Counted from the first letter of the stretch, positions 1 to 10,934 are shown. The stretch: DNA of 44,694 nucleotides from Aestuariivita sp. (GCA_026710055.1 JAPORV010000135.1:1-44694); one strand, 5' to 3'. A program made the numbers and translations. Notes: a model not told the origin generated them from the sequence alone.

Positions 1-476
1 GTCGCGCTGCTTAATCATCAATTCAAAAAAAACAGTCTTCTGACCGGACAGGCGGGGTCTGTCTGCTGCGTCATTTTGGCGGAAATGTCGGCCTGATGAG
101 GCCACCGGACATCGGGTAATCGGCAATTATGCGGTAAAATTCCCCAATAAATTTGATATTGCGATGAAAAAAATTCACATTCGTCTCGGGCGGGCGTCAA
201 AAAAGGGGGGTTTTTTAACAGACACTATTTAAGTACTAAACATAGTAATTTTGATATCCAGTATACCACATTGAATTATTTTATTTGTTTATTCTCAATT
301 ACTCTTGGGCCGAAATTAAACTTAACGAAATAAGGCAGCTATATACTGCATATTATTATAAATTAATCACTGTCTGTAGACTGATTCGCACCTGAATAGT
401 TACCTGATCTATTCACTTAGCACCTTAATATTTTTATCGCTTCTTTTGCCCTAAACAATAAATCAGATCAAATTTT
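1..476. other. Unrecognised region at window start, no gene called
   Basis: No convincing gene is visible. About the first 200 bases are more GC-rich than the AT-rich remainder, which suggests a decayed coding or mobile-element piece. A 60-codon minus-strand frame covers 18-200, but its product resembles nothing I know and no ribosome binding site decides a start. The rest is AT-rich spacer downstream of alkB. A TTAGCACCT string near 418 resembles half of a CIRCE operator but has no partner half. Confidence 0.4.
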
Positions 477-1076
477 CTAATCAACGACACGCAACGTTAA
501 ATTGATGCGTCCTCCCTTCGGTAATAATCGTGAAGACCCAAACCGAATTCGGTCAACACCATGATATTTTAATCTTGCATCACCAGACATCAATACAACA
601 TCACCACTTTGTAACCAAAGAGACTCCGTCGAACCACCTCTAGTTGAATTACCCATACGAAAAAGACAATCATCTCCAAGTGATATTGACAAAACAGGCC
701 AAGAGAAGTCAGCTTCATCACGATCTTGATGCATTCCCATTCTAGCATCTTTTCCATAAAAGTTTATCAAGCAACAGTCTGGTTTCTTTTTGACATCAAC
801 TAATTTCGACCAAACACGCAAAATACTCTCAGGAATGTCTGGCCAATTCTGCCCAGACGGATGTCGTCGAATATAACAATATCCCTTCCGATCCGAAAAC
901 CACCCATACCGACCAGCAGATGTCATCTTTACGCTCATCGGCTTATCATAAGGTGTGTTCGGGCAAAACAAAGGTACCTGAGATATGACTTTTCGAAGTG
1001 CGGAAAGCTGCTGCTGCTGCTGTGCACTATCCAAATATTTCTTATGAACTATAAATCCACGTATTTCAATCTTCAT
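477..1076 (-). CDS. alkB: AlkB-like 2-oxoglutarate/Fe(II) DNA dioxygenase
   Basis: Repairs 1-methyladenine and 3-methylcytosine in DNA or RNA by oxidative demethylation with Fe(II) and 2-oxoglutarate. Numbered from the longer 204-residue reading, the iron ligands are H121, D123 (HQD) and H177, and the 2-oxoglutarate arginines are R195 and R201 in GRINLTLR. The N-x-Y strand before the first ligand (NFY, 110-112) is also typical. The length matches the family. I place the start at the ATG at 1076 because GGA lies six bases upstream; an in-frame TTG at 1091 would add five residues. It is convergent with nothing on its left and divergent from dnaK on its right. A run of five glutamines near the amino terminus comes from a short CAG-like repeat. 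The family call is firm; the exact substrate is not shown by sequence. Confidence 0.9.
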   Translation of the reverse strand: MKIEIRGFIVHKKYLDSAQQQQQLSALRKVISQVPLFCPNTPYDKPMSVKMTSAGRYGWFSDRKGYCYIRRHPSGQNWPDIPESILRVWSKLVDVKKKPDCCLINFYGKDARMGMHQDRDEADFSWPVLSISLGDDCLFRMGNSTRGGSTESLWLQSGDVVLMSGDARLKYHGVDRIRFGSSRLLPKGGRINLTLRVVD

Positions 1077-1143
1077 ATCATTCCGCAACAAATCTATAAA
1101 TTAAGTTCAATAGCTTTTAAAAATAAAAATGAAGCTCCGTGTG

Positions 1144-1173
1144 GTTGAACGAGCAACAAGTGATTCCTATATA
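1144..1173 (+). promoter_or_regulatory. Candidate dnaK promoter (sigma-70-like and sigma-32-like)
   Basis: TTGAAC (1145-1150), a 17-base spacer and TATATA (1168-1173) form a good housekeeping-type promoter about 105 bases before the dnaK start. The same bases also read GTTG-N18-CCTATAT, close to the alphaproteobacterial sigma-32 pattern CTTG-N17/18-CYTATNT with one mismatch in the -35. This is pattern matching only, without transcript evidence. Confidence 0.45.
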
Positions 1174-1281
1174 TCGCCCAATTAAGTTAAAAATAGTGAG
1201 CATTTATCACAAATTTCAAGATCAAGAAGTGTCGTAAGGGGCTTCGTTTCGTGTCATCGCCTGAAAAAAAGGGGTAAAGAA

Positions 1282-3210
1282 ATGGGAAAAGTTATTGGAA
1301 TCGACCTCGGAACAACAAATAGTTGTGTGGCGATCATGGACGGGTCGCAACCAAAAGTTATTGAAAACGCAGAAGGAGCGCGCACAACTCCATCAATTGT
1401 TGCTTTTACAGACAACGAACGCCTTGTCGGTCAACCAGCAAAACGCCAAGCAGTTACCAACCCAGAAAATACTATTTTCGGTGTCAAACGGCTTATCGGT
1501 CGCCGGTTCAAAGATAAAGACCTCAGTAAAGATAAGAAAAACTTGTCCTATTCCGTCGTTGATGACGGCAATGGTGATGCGTGGGTAAAGGCAAAGGATG
1601 AAAATTACTCTCCGAGCCAAATTAGTGCTTTCATTTTAGGAAAAATGAAGGAAACAGCTGAAAGCTATCTTGGCGAGGATGTGTCTGAAGCGGTAATTAC
1701 CGTCCCGGCTTACTTTAATGATGCGCAGCGCCAAGCAACCAAAGACGCAGGAAAAATCGCCGGACTTGAAGTCTTAAGGATAATCAACGAGCCAACTGCA
1801 GCAGCTTTAGCATACGGCCTCGACAAAACCGAGTCGCATACAATAGCAGTTTATGATCTTGGCGGCGGAACTTTTGACGTAACAATCTTAGAAATTGACG
1901 ATGGATTGTTTGAAGTTAAGTCCACCAACGGGGATACATATTTAGGCGGTGAAGATTTTGACATGCGCATTGTCAATCATCTCGCTGATGAATTCAAAAA
2001 AGAAAATGGCGTTGATCTTCTTCAAGATAAGATGGCGCTACAACGCCTGAAAGAAGCTGCGGAAAAAGCCAAAATTGAACTCTCAAGTTCTGCACAAACA
2101 GAAATTAATCAACCCTTCATTTCGATGGATCCAAACGGCGGACAGCCGTTGCACATGGTTATTAAACTAACGCGTGCAACGCTCGAAAGTCTTGTGAGTG
2201 ATTTAATAAAAAAATCATTCAATCCATGCAAGGCCGCACTGAAAGACGCAGGTTTATCTCCCTCAGATGTGAATGAAGTTGTTCTAGTCGGCGGTATGAC
2301 CCGAATGCCAAAGGTCGTCGAAGAAGTAACAAACTTTTTTAAGAAAGAACCACATAAAGGTGTTAATCCAGACGAAGTTGTGGCGATGGGTGCAGCTATT
2401 CAAGCTGGTGTGCTCCAAGGTGATGTTAAAGATGTTGTTCTTCTTGACGTGACACCACTATCCCTCGGCATTGAAACACTTGGCGGGGTCTTCACACGAC
2501 TTATTGATCGTAATACGACAATTCCAACCAAAAAATCTCAAGTATTTTCGACGGCCGATGACAATCAAAACGCCGTTACAATCCGTGTTTTCCAAGGCGA
2601 ACGCGAAATGTCGGTTGATAACAAAATGCTTGCCAACTTTAATCTGGAGAATATTCCTCCAGCCCCGCGTGGCATACCGCAAATCGAAGTTACGTTTGAC
2701 ATTGACGCAAATGGTATTGTTTCCGTGTCAGCAAAAGACAAAGGAACAGGAAAAGAACAAAAAATCACTATCCAAGCATCTGGTGGTTTATCAGAAGAAG
2801 ATATCGAGCAAATGGTTAAGGATGCTGAAGAAAATGCTGAAGCCGATAAGGAACGTCGTGAACTTGTTGAGGTTAGAAACCAAGCCGAATCCTTTATTCA
2901 CTCTACTGAAAAATCATTGGAAGAACATGGAGATAAAGTCGACCCAACAACAGTTGAAGCGATTGAACTTGCAACTGCCGCACTAAAAGAAGAGCTTGAA
3001 AAAGAAGAAGCAAGTGCTGAGAAAATCCGTGCAGGGATTCAAAATTTAACCGAAGCGTCAATGAAACTCGGTGAGGCGATTTATAAAGCAACGCAAGAGG
3101 CTGAAGCCGAGGCTGATGCTAATCAAGGCGATGCTGACATGGCAAAGAATAGTAATGATGAAGTCGTAGATGCAGAGTTTGAGGACTTAAGTGACGACAA
3201 AAAGTCGTAG
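1282..3210 (+). CDS. dnaK: Molecular chaperone DnaK (Hsp70)
   Basis: Cytoplasmic ATP-driven chaperone that works with DnaJ and GrpE, both encoded in this window. At 642 residues it is full length. The phosphate-1 motif [10 protein letters not shown] lies at about residues 6-15, the second phosphate motif [11 protein letters not shown] near 195-205, and the adenosine motif [12 protein letters not shown] near 340. The substrate-binding domain follows, then a charged tail ending in [13 protein letters not shown], typical of proteobacterial DnaK. A purine-rich AGGGG site lies about eight bases before the ATG. dnaJ follows after 75 bases with a strong hairpin between them. A candidate promoter with partial sigma-32 character lies at 1144-1173. 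No CIRCE inverted repeat is present upstream, although hrcA is encoded at 40508-41572. Confidence 0.98.
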   Translation: MGKVIGIDLGTTNSCVAIMDGSQPKVIENAEGARTTPSIVAFTDNERLVGQPAKRQAVTNPENTIFGVKRLIGRRFKDKDLSKDKKNLSYSVVDDGNGDAWVKAKDENYSPSQISAFILGKMKETAESYLGEDVSEAVITVPAYFNDAQRQATKDAGKIAGLEVLRIINEPTAAALAYGLDKTESHTIAVYDLGGGTFDVTILEIDDGLFEVKSTNGDTYLGGEDFDMRIVNHLADEFKKENGVDLLQDKMALQRLKEAAEKAKIELSSSAQTEINQPFISMDPNGGQPLHMVIKLTRATLESLVSDLIKKSFNPCKAALKDAGLSPSDVNEVVLVGGMTRMPKVVEEVTNFFKKEPHKGVNPDEVVAMGAAIQAGVLQGDVKDVVLLDVTPLSLGIETLGGVFTRLIDRNTTIPTKKSQVFSTADDNQNAVTIRVFQGEREMSVDNKMLANFNLENIPPAPRGIPQIEVTFDIDANGIVSVSAKDKGTGKEQKITIQASGGLSEEDIEQMVKDAEENAEADKERRELVEVRNQAESFIHSTEKSLEEHGDKVDPTTVEAIELATAALKEELEKEEASAEKIRAGIQNLTEASMKLGEAIYKATQEAEAEADANQGDADMAKNSNDEVVDAEFEDLSDDKKS

Positions 3211-3227
3211 TTTATCAAACATGAATC

Positions 3228-3264
3228 TCAATTAGGCCGGTTCACTTTGTACCGGCCTAATTGA
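3228..3264 (+). terminator. Intercistronic hairpin between dnaK and dnaJ
   Basis: A perfect 14-bp stem (3228-3241 with 3251-3264, TCAATTAGGCCGGT and its complement) encloses a 9-base loop. Only TTTCAT follows, not a long T-run, so this is either a partial terminator or attenuator that lowers dnaJ relative to dnaK, or an mRNA-stabilising hairpin. The dnaJ ribosome binding site AGGAG starts a few bases after it. Confidence 0.7.
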
Positions 3265-3285
3265 TTTCATTAGGAGCGTCCCTAC

Positions 3286-4401
3286 ATGTCAAAACGCGAT
3301 TATTATGATGTTCTAGGCGTATCAAGGAACGCTAACGCTGATGAAATCAAAAAAGCATTTCGGACAAAAGCGAAACAGCTTCACCCGGATCGAAATACTG
3401 ACAAAAGTAATGCAGAAGCAAAATTTAAAGAGGTTAATGAAGCTTACGAGGTTTTAAAGGATCGAGAAAAAAAAGCTGCTTATGATCAATTTGGTCACGC
3501 AGCATTTGAAGCCGGTATGGGCGCAGGTCGGCAATCGGACGGATTTTCCAGCACGTTTTCTGATGTATTTGATGATCTATTCGGCGACTTCATGGGTGGC
3601 CGCAGTAGTGGATCACGTTCTGCCACCCGTGGTTCAGACTTACGTTACGATTTATCGATTACATTGGAAGAATCTTATTCTGGTCTTAAGCCTTCGTTGA
3701 AAGTTCCAACCTTGGTGACCTGCAGTAGTTGCTTCGGTTCTGGCTCTGAAGATAACTCGCCACCAACAACCTGCCCGACATGCTCGGGCCGCGGAAAAGT
3801 ACGTGCAAGTCAGGGATTTTTTACTGTAGAGCGTACTTGCCCAACCTGCCGAGGAACTGGACAAATAATCAAAAACCCTTGTAAAGTTTGCCAAGGTAGC
3901 GGGCGCATACAAAAAGAAATTGCCCTTGAAGTTAACATACCAGCCGGAGTTGATACGGGTTCACGGATTCGCATAGCTGGCAAAGGTGAGGCAGGAACAC
4001 GCGGTGGACCAGCCGGAGATCTTTATATCTTTATCCAAATCAAAGAACATGATCTCTTCATACGTGATGGTACGAATTTATATTGCCGCGTACCAGTTAG
4101 CATGACTAAAGCGGCCTTGGGCGGCTCGATTGAAGTGCCGACAATTGACGGCGGCCGTACCCGTGTACAAATACCAGGCGGAAGCCAATCCGGACGACAA
4201 ATGCGATTACGTACGAAAGGCATGCCAGCTTTACGCAGCGGTGAACAGGGCGATATGTTTCTTGAACTTGCTGTTGAAACACCGGTAAATCTAACAGCAC
4301 GACAAAAGGAATTGCTGGAAGAGTTTGAAGAAATAAGTTCAGATAATAATCCCGAAACGAACAATTTTTTTTCAACGATGAAATCTTTTTGGCGAGGATA
4401 G
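3286..4401 (+). CDS. dnaJ: Co-chaperone DnaJ (Hsp40)
   Basis: Stimulates DnaK ATPase and delivers substrates to it. The J domain occupies about residues 4-70 with the HPD tripeptide at 33-35. A Gly/Phe/Ser-rich linker follows. The zinc region has all four CxxCxGxG repeats: [24 protein letters not shown] and CKVCQGSG. The carboxy-terminal beta-domain ends with the usual [14 protein letters not shown] segment. At 371 residues it is a complete type I DnaJ. AGGAGCG precedes the ATG at normal spacing. It follows dnaK in the same direction. The usual alphaproteobacterial downstream neighbour, dapB, is not there; a long gene-poor stretch follows instead. Confidence 0.98.
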   Translation: MSKRDYYDVLGVSRNANADEIKKAFRTKAKQLHPDRNTDKSNAEAKFKEVNEAYEVLKDREKKAAYDQFGHAAFEAGMGAGRQSDGFSSTFSDVFDDLFGDFMGGRSSGSRSATRGSDLRYDLSITLEESYSGLKPSLKVPTLVTCSSCFGSGSEDNSPPTTCPTCSGRGKVRASQGFFTVERTCPTCRGTGQIIKNPCKVCQGSGRIQKEIALEVNIPAGVDTGSRIRIAGKGEAGTRGGPAGDLYIFIQIKEHDLFIRDGTNLYCRVPVSMTKAALGGSIEVPTIDGGRTRVQIPGGSQSGRQMRLRTKGMPALRSGEQGDMFLELAVETPVNLTARQKELLEEFEEISSDNNPETNNFFSTMKSFWRG

Positions 4402-5566
4402 GCCAAATTTAAGCTTCTATATTATTTGTTTATTAACAAAGAATGATATCAGAGTAACTTAGGTTACCTGCATGATTTCTTACGGCCAATATGATGTTTA
4501 TAGCAAACATATCAGATTTTTGCTATCACCATGAATGTATTTTCTAACCTCAATAACATCAAGAGTGTATCAAGTTAAAATACCCACAAGTACTCTTGAT
4601 GGTCATATGTCTTGCTACCGTCTTGATGATTTTAACACAACAGTTAAATCGGTTCCAACAAAACAAAGTACGACATAAGATCTGTAAACTTCCACTGATA
4701 GTAATCAACTATCACTCATACGCTCCTGTAATTGGTTCAGTAAGATATTTTTTAGACATAGGTCCACGCCCATCGGGCAAAAGACCATAAGTACTTTAAA
4801 AAACTTCAAGGGCTATTTATATTTTAAGACCGCTAATGCCGTCTGCAAAATCAGATAACAAACTGTTAAACCGCGACAATCTTATCTTAATTATTTTTGC
4901 ATAGTTTTTACATTAAAGTTGGTTGTGCGGTTTTTGGTTTCTTTTGGAGTGTCCCGTGACAATAATACGGTTTTGATCTCTAATGACATCCTTCAAAATT
5001 CAATCTCCCACTTTAAAAAGAAATACACGTACCCAGCAGGCACGACAACTCTCGAATTAAAAAAGTGATGTTAAAGGATGAATGGGAGTGTGTGAGTGTA
5101 TCAAGGAGCGCTTGAAGTATAACCTTGGTTTAAGCTTTTCCCGCTCCCTGATAAGGTGTAGGCATCATCCCACCCGTTGTCGACCTGATTATGTCGGAAG
5201 AGGAAACGCATCGCTTCCCATACATAAAAGGATGTACTTCTGACGATCCCATACTTTTTGAAAAAGCGCGTAGAAATTGAATGGCACATGATCAATCAAT
5301 AAGCTGCGGAGAGCAAACGTGATAAAGACATGCGCTATCAGCAGCTGAAGTCTGTCGGGGCTAATGAGACTAAAAATAGTTGATCAAACTACACAAAGTC
5401 AATGAGGTAAAAGGAATACAATCCCATGACCGAGGTAGAAACCGCGCATGCTGGCAAAGCCGCAGAAATAACTTGAAACAAATGAATTATGACTATTGAT
5501 TCAAAAAATCACCGCAACAAAATAGCCCTTCACATCCTTCAATAATTCTCACTAATATCTCTCAAA
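4402..5566. other. Gene-poor spacer between dnaJ and secA
   Basis: About 1.2 kb between convergent dnaJ and secA. The left two thirds are AT-rich with no recognisable frame. About 5090-5480 is less AT-rich and has short frames on both strands (for example a 64-codon minus frame at 5101-5295) that I cannot match to any family. A decayed gene is possible. I looked for dapB motifs, expected after dnaJ in many relatives, and saw none. No tRNA or other RNA gene is evident. Confidence 0.5.
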
Positions 5567-8260
5567 TTATTGAACACGCCCATGACAGTGCTTGAACTTT
5601 AACCCAGAGCCGCACGGACACTTCTGATTTCGTCTAGGATTACCCCAGGTTGATCTATCATTCTCATCAAAAGTCATAGAACCCTTTTTTTTTTGCGAAC
5701 CCGGTAAGTTTTGTGCCAATCTTGAAGATAAGTCTCCCCTTCCATTCGCTTCTACACGCACCTGCGCTAAACTTTCCTCCTCGACTGGCCGAACATGCGC
5801 CAAGAGCGTTGTGACATTCGTACGCAACCCTTCCAGCATATTCTCAAAAAGTTGGAAGCTCTCGCTTTTATATTCATTTAATGGATCACGTTGCGCGTAA
5901 CCACGAAAACCAATGACTGATCGTAGATGCTCTAAAGTCAAAAGATGCTCTCGCCACTTCGTATCAATCGTTTGAAGCAACAATTGTTTTTCAATGAGAC
6001 GCATAACGCTTGAACCAAAATCAGTCTCTTTTTTGCTCATGAGTGAGTCACTTGCCTCAATTAAACGTTCAATAATAACGTCATCTGCGATATCGTCCTC
6101 ATTCACCCAATCCGTTACGGGAACATCAATCCCCAGAATTTTCCTAATATCATTCTGTAGACCTTCAATATCCCATTGCTCAGCGTAAGTGTCTGGAGGA
6201 AAATGACGATGAACCATATCTTCAATACTCTGGTGCCGCATATCCATACAGGTGTCAGAAACAGACTCATCTTCCATAATTTCACGACGTTGGCCGAATA
6301 TCAATTTACGTTGATCATTCATAACATCATCAAACTTTAAAATTTGCTTCCGCATGTCAAAATTTCGGCCCTCAACTTTTGCTTGGGCGCGTTCCAGAGA
6401 TTTATTAACCCACGGATGAACGATGGCTTCTCCTTCTGCCATACCGATTCTATTAAGAATTTTATCAAGACGGTCTGAACCAAATATCCGCATCAGATCG
6501 TCTTCTAAACTGAGATAAAACGCCGTACGTCCGGGATCACCTTGGCGACCAGAGCGTCCGCGTAACTGATTATCTATCCGTCTACTTTCATGCCGCTCAG
6601 AAGCTAATACAAATAATCCACCTGCATCAATGACCTGCCTGTTCTCCTCAGCATGTCGTATTTCTTCTTCTTCTCTGATCGCCAGAGGATCTGCCTCAGG
6701 ATTCTCGGCAAGTGCCGTTACAACATTCATTTCTACGTTACCACCAAGCTGGATATCCGTCCCGCGCCCGGCCATATTGGTGGCAATCGTTACCGCACCG
6801 AATTTTCCAGCATCTGCAATTATCTGAGCTTCCAACTCATGATGCAAAGCGTTCAACACATTATGCTTAATGCGATTTTTTTTAAGCAACTTACTTAAGA
6901 CCGTTGACTTTTCGATAGATGTCGTTCCAACCAATACTGGTTGACCACCCGCATTCGCTTGCATTATTTCATTTACGATCGCATCGTACTTTTCTTCGAC
7001 AGTCCTATAAACTTTATCATCATCATCAATTCGAATAATCGGTTTATTTGTTGGTACTTCTACAACTCCCAAACCATAAATTTCTTGAAATTCTTCCGCC
7101 TCAGTTGCCGCAGTCCCCGTCATTCCTGATAACTTATCGTATAATCTAAAGTAGTTTTGAAAAGTAACACTTGCGAGAGTCACATTCTCCGGCTGAATAT
7201 CCACTCCTTCCTTGGCTTCAATTGCTTGATGAAGCCCTTCCGACAACCGGCGCCCGGGCATCATACGTCCAGTAAACTCATCAATAAGCACAATTTCTTT
7301 TTTACGTACAATATAGTCTTTATCCCTTGAAAAGAGCTTGTGTGCCCTTAAACCTTGGTTAATATGATGCACTAATGTTGTACTTTCGGGATCATAAAGT
7401 GACTGCCGTTCATCAAGAAGCCCTTGTTGATGAAGCTGTTCTTCCAAAAATTCATTGCCAGCATCAGTGAGTGCAACACTGCGCTGCTTTTCATCCAGTT
7501 CAAAATGCTCTTGTGATAAATCTGGAATGACCGTATCGATTACCTGATAAAGTTCCAATCGATCCTGTGCGGGACCTGAAATAATTAATGGCGTTCGTGC
7601 TTCATCAATTAAAATCGAATCAACCTCATCAACGATAGCAAAAGCATGATCCTTTTGCAAAACATATTGCAAATCTGCTTTCATATTATCCCGAAGATAA
7701 TCAAACCCAAATTCATTGTTTGTCCCGTAGACAATATCACAACTATAAGCTGATTTCTTCTCTTCTTCGCCGCTTGCTGTTTGATTATATCCGGTCGTCA
7801 GCCCAAGAGCTGAGTAAACATTTCCCATCCAATCACTGTCGCGTTTAGCCAAATATTCATTTACAGTAACAATATGAACACTTTTGCCTGAAAGCGCATT
7901 TAGATATGCTGGAAATGTCGCAACAAGAGTTTTCCCCTCCCCAGTTTTCATTTCAGCAATATTACCTTGATGCAGAAAAATCCCGCCTATGAGTTGTGTG
8001 TCAAAAGCTCTTAAACCAAGCATACGTTTCGCTGCCTCTCGGCAATTGGCAAATGCTTCAATCAACAAATCATCTAACGTTGAACCATCAGCGAAACGCC
8101 CTCGTAGTTTTTCCGTTTTGTCAATAATTTCTTGATCGCTGAGACTTTCAAACTCCTTCTCAAGGGCATTGATCGACTCTACCACCGACTGAACACCTTT
8201 GATTTTTCGATCATTAGGAGTGCCAAAAATCCTTTTGGCGAATGTGTTAAGTCCTAGCAT
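5567..8260 (-). CDS. secA: Preprotein translocase ATPase SecA
   Basis: Motor of the Sec pathway that pushes unfolded preproteins through SecYEG. At 897 residues it is full length. The Walker A motif TGEGKT is at about 106-111. [16 protein letters not shown] marks the Walker B region and the start of the preprotein cross-linking domain. Motor motifs [10 protein letters not shown] and [11 protein letters not shown] follow. The protein ends in the zinc-binding SecB/lipid tail [15 protein letters not shown], which preserves the C-x-C-x8-C-H pattern. GGAGAGAT lies immediately upstream of the ATG. It is transcribed away from ppiC, and the 177-base gap between them must hold both promoters. Confidence 0.98.
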   Translation of the reverse strand: MLGLNTFAKRIFGTPNDRKIKGVQSVVESINALEKEFESLSDQEIIDKTEKLRGRFADGSTLDDLLIEAFANCREAAKRMLGLRAFDTQLIGGIFLHQGNIAEMKTGEGKTLVATFPAYLNALSGKSVHIVTVNEYLAKRDSDWMGNVYSALGLTTGYNQTASGEEEKKSAYSCDIVYGTNNEFGFDYLRDNMKADLQYVLQKDHAFAIVDEVDSILIDEARTPLIISGPAQDRLELYQVIDTVIPDLSQEHFELDEKQRSVALTDAGNEFLEEQLHQQGLLDERQSLYDPESTTLVHHINQGLRAHKLFSRDKDYIVRKKEIVLIDEFTGRMMPGRRLSEGLHQAIEAKEGVDIQPENVTLASVTFQNYFRLYDKLSGMTGTAATEAEEFQEIYGLGVVEVPTNKPIIRIDDDDKVYRTVEEKYDAIVNEIMQANAGGQPVLVGTTSIEKSTVLSKLLKKNRIKHNVLNALHHELEAQIIADAGKFGAVTIATNMAGRGTDIQLGGNVEMNVVTALAENPEADPLAIREEEEIRHAEENRQVIDAGGLFVLASERHESRRIDNQLRGRSGRQGDPGRTAFYLSLEDDLMRIFGSDRLDKILNRIGMAEGEAIVHPWVNKSLERAQAKVEGRNFDMRKQILKFDDVMNDQRKLIFGQRREIMEDESVSDTCMDMRHQSIEDMVHRHFPPDTYAEQWDIEGLQNDIRKILGIDVPVTDWVNEDDIADDVIIERLIEASDSLMSKKETDFGSSVMRLIEKQLLLQTIDTKWREHLLTLEHLRSVIGFRGYAQRDPLNEYKSESFQLFENMLEGLRTNVTTLLAHVRPVEEESLAQVRVEANGRGDLSSRLAQNLPGSQKKKGSMTFDENDRSTWGNPRRNQKCPCGSGLKFKHCHGRVQ

Positions 8261-8437
8261 TATCTCTCCAGCAGAACTAGACTTATCGCGTGAAAGCTAG
8301 CCTTGTCGCTTTAGCAAACAATCCATAAATATCCTAGCAGTTAATCACTTACTAAAGCTATACAGAATTTTGGCGATGTAATTATTCATTAGAAACATGT
8401 CAACTGTTCAGCCGCATCATCAAAGGAATCTTTACTC

Positions 8438-9289
8438 ATGAAAAAATTAACAGCGTTGTTGTTTACCTTCGTAACTCTCTTCTGTCTTGTCACTACTACA
8501 CAGGCGGAGGACGACCCATCTGCTCAAACAGTTATGGCAACAATTAATGGAAAAAATATAACACTTGGAAATATGATTGTTACATATCTGAGTTTGCCCG
8601 AGCAATATATAAATTTGTCCCCAGCCTTACTATTTGAAAGTATACTGATGGAGTTAATTCAACAGGAAGTTCTGGCGCAGTCCTACGTTGGAGACCCAAG
8701 CACTGCCATAGAATTAACATTGCAAAACAACAGGCGGGCCTTATTGGCCGCAGAAGCCATTGAAGGTAAAGTCAATGTCGCTATTCCAGATGCTGAAATT
8801 GAAACTAAATATGCTCAGGAATACTCCAATATACCTAACGAAAATGAATACAACGCCGCACATATTTTGCTCACATCTAAAAGTGATGCGTTACAAGTTA
8901 TTTCTGATTTAAATGCTGGCATAACGTTTGAAACACTTGCAAAGGAACGATCAACAGGGCCATCAGGACCCAATGGTGGTTCATTAGGTTGGTTTGGGCG
9001 CGGTCAAATGGTTCCAGAGTTTGAAACTGCAGTAATGGCTCTTGAAAAAAGCGAGGTTTCTGAACCTGTTCAAACTCAATTTGGTTGGCACGTTATTCGC
9101 TTAAATGAAACACGTATTAAACCAACACCGTCACTTGATGACGTTCGTGAAACCATCGTGCGTGAACTTCAGCGTGCGGAAATTGAAAAACATATACAAA
9201 ATTTAATGAGTTCAGCGGAGATACTGCGGCCTGATATGAACAGTATTGATCCGTCTGTACTTTCTAAAGTGGAATTATTGTCAAAATGA
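8438..9289 (+). CDS. Periplasmic PpiC/parvulin-type peptidyl-prolyl isomerase
   Basis: Catalyses cis-trans isomerisation of prolyl bonds in exported proteins. Residues 1-23 form a Sec signal peptide (MKK, hydrophobic core, TQA cleavage region). A SurA/PpiC-like amino-terminal helical part follows, and the parvulin domain spans about 140-230 with the family motifs AHILL, GGSLGWFGRGQMVPEFE and FGWHVIRL. GGAATC precedes the ATG. Its stop overlaps the argJ start in ATGA, so the two are translationally coupled. Placement beside secA is common in alphaproteobacteria and fits a role in handling secreted proteins. Whether it resembles SurA or PpiD more in client choice cannot be told here. Confidence 0.92.
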   Translation: MKKLTALLFTFVTLFCLVTTTQAEDDPSAQTVMATINGKNITLGNMIVTYLSLPEQYINLSPALLFESILMELIQQEVLAQSYVGDPSTAIELTLQNNRRALLAAEAIEGKVNVAIPDAEIETKYAQEYSNIPNENEYNAAHILLTSKSDALQVISDLNAGITFETLAKERSTGPSGPNGGSLGWFGRGQMVPEFETAVMALEKSEVSEPVQTQFGWHVIRLNETRIKPTPSLDDVRETIVRELQRAEIEKHIQNLMSSAEILRPDMNSIDPSVLSKVELLSK

Positions 9290-10512
9290 CTAAACATTTA
9301 AAAAAGTCACCACTAGCACCAAGACAATTCCCCGTGATGCCAATAATTAAAGGAGCACTTTTCTCAACGACTACTGCGAATATAAAGTACATTGGAAGAC
9401 CTGACGTTTTTTTAGCAACTTTTTGTCCAAATACGTCAATTGCTGGTGTATTTTCTCAATCAGCAACACGCGCTGCTCCAGTTTTGGACTGTCAATCAAA
9501 AATAGACATTCAATCATCATCAGGTGCCGCGATTCTTGTCAATTCGGGTAATGCGAATGCATTTACAGGCAAACGTGGTCAACAATCAGTCAAAAAACTG
9601 TGTGCAGCTGTCGCAAAACGTGCAAAAATCCCCGAAAATCGTGTGTTCACTTCGTCAACTGGTGTGATTGGCGAACCCCTCCCTCATGATCGAATTTTAA
9701 CAAAAATTAATACGTTAATTAAGCAGCAAAAACCTTCAAATCTTTACGACGCCGCTAACGCCATAATGACTACGGATACTTTCCCAAAAGGAGCTGCTAA
9801 CTCGATACTTGTCAATGATTGTCAGATTAGTTTAGCTGGCATTGCAAAAGGATCAGGAATGATTGCCCCTGATATGGCAACAATGTTGGCATATATCTTC
9901 ACTGATGCATTCGTTCCTCAGAAAAAACTCCAAAAGATTGTCAATCGATTGAACAGGAAGACTTTTAATTGTATCACCGTCGACAGCGACACTTCAACAT
10001 CAGATACAGTATTGGTGTTTGCAACAGGGACTACAGGCGTTGATGTCAGCAACAATTCAGCATTCGAATCAGCGCTAAATTCAGTAATGTTAAGTTTAGC
10101 ACAACAAATTGTGCGTGACGGTGAAGGCGCAACAAAATTCATTGAAATTCGGGTATGCGGCGCAAAAAGTGACCTTGAAGCACGCGTTCATGCTTTTTCA
10201 ATTGCAAATTCACCGCTTGTCAAAACTGCCATTGCAGGAGAGGATCCAAACTGGGGCCGAATTGTAATGGCTATCGGGAAATCAGGTGCACAGGCAGACA
10301 GAGATTTGCTGCGCATTTGGTTTGGCGATTTTCTGATCGCTGAAAATGGCTGGATTGCTCCAAACTATCAAGAAGAAGATATTGCTCGCTACATGAAGAA
10401 TCAAGAATTGAAGCTTAGCGTAAACCTAGGGCTAGGTAATGGAGACGCAACAGTTTGGACATGTGACTTAACGAGCGGATATATTAAAATAAATTCGGAC
10501 TACCGATCCTAA
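9286..10512 (+). CDS. argJ: Bifunctional ornithine acetyltransferase / N-acetylglutamate synthase ArgJ
   Basis: Transfers acetyl from N-acetylornithine to glutamate, closing the acetyl cycle of arginine synthesis; bifunctional forms also use acetyl-CoA. The self-cleavage site KGSGMIAPDMA|TMLAY is intact, with T199 as the new amino-terminal nucleophile. The oxyanion-hole segment FTSSTGVIGEPLP is at about 121-133. The carboxy end is typical (GNGDATVWTCDLTSGYIKIN). At 408 residues it is full length. The start codon overlaps the ppiC stop by four bases. argG, another arginine gene, lies at 29491. Which of the two acetyl donors is used in vivo cannot be decided from sequence. Confidence 0.97.
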   Translation: MTKHLKKSPLAPRQFPVMPIIKGALFSTTTANIKYIGRPDVFLATFCPNTSIAGVFSQSATRAAPVLDCQSKIDIQSSSGAAILVNSGNANAFTGKRGQQSVKKLCAAVAKRAKIPENRVFTSSTGVIGEPLPHDRILTKINTLIKQQKPSNLYDAANAIMTTDTFPKGAANSILVNDCQISLAGIAKGSGMIAPDMATMLAYIFTDAFVPQKKLQKIVNRLNRKTFNCITVDSDTSTSDTVLVFATGTTGVDVSNNSAFESALNSVMLSLAQQIVRDGEGATKFIEIRVCGAKSDLEARVHAFSIANSPLVKTAIAGEDPNWGRIVMAIGKSGAQADRDLLRIWFGDFLIAENGWIAPNYQEEDIARYMKNQELKLSVNLGLGNGDATVWTCDLTSGYIKINSDYRS

Positions 10513-10529
10513 ACAACGAGATTATCACG

Positions 10530-10934
10530 ATGAAAAAAGAAAACGTGCTCGTATCCGCCGTCGCATTAATTGATCGAGATGGTCGTGTTTTGTTATCGCA
10601 ACGCCCTTCAGGAAAGTTTTTAGCTGAACTTTGGGAATTTCCTGGCGGTAAAATTGAATCAGGAGAAACACCTGAAAGTGCGCTTATTCGTGAATTAACC
10701 GAAGAATTAGGGATAAGTACATGGAAAAGCTGCCTAGCACCCTTGAACTTTGCTAGTCATAGCTATGAAAATTTCCACCTTGTACTCTTTTTGTTTGCCT
10801 GTCGAAAATGGATTGGAACGCCGATATCCATGGAAGGACAACCTTTAAGATGGGTTCATGTTAACAACTTAAAATCCTATCCAATGCCTCCTGCTGATAT
10901 TCCTTTAGTCTCAGTGTTAAGAGATTGGTTATGA
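10530..10934 (+). CDS. mutT: MutT-type Nudix hydrolase (8-oxo-dGTP diphosphatase)
   Basis: Likely hydrolyses 8-oxo-dGTP to the monophosphate, preventing A:T to C:G mutations. The Nudix box is perfect: G-KIESG-E-TPESALI-RELTEELGI, matching Gx5Ex7REUxEExGU at about residues 40-62. The upstream sequence LLSQRPSGKFLAELWEFPGG is characteristic of the MutT/Nudt1 group. At 134 residues it is complete. It starts 17 bases after argJ and is probably the last gene of the ppiC-argJ-mutT operon. A gap of more than 1.4 kb follows. MutT substrate is inferred from family resemblance and from its place beside argJ, a common alphaproteobacterial arrangement. Confidence 0.9.
   Translation: MKKENVLVSAVALIDRDGRVLLSQRPSGKFLAELWEFPGGKIESGETPESALIRELTEELGISTWKSCLAPLNFASHSYENFHLVLFLFACRKWIGTPISMEGQPLRWVHVNNLKSYPMPPADIPLVSVLRDWL

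Noticed and set aside
1-200. Possible insertion-sequence end at the window start
   Set aside because: More GC-rich than the surroundings, but I could not match any transposase motif or inverted end, and the left border is the window edge.
418-426. TTAGCACCT resembling half of a CIRCE operator
   Set aside because: The matching right half is absent at the correct distance and the site lies downstream of alkB, not in front of a heat-shock gene.
2471-2986. 171-codon plus-strand frame inside dnaK
   Set aside because: Lies in another frame of a certain dnaK; its composition is a shadow of that gene.
5101-5295. 64-codon minus-strand frame between dnaJ and secA
   Set aside because: No family match, no ribosome binding site, and overlapping frames of similar length on the other strand; treated as chance or decay.
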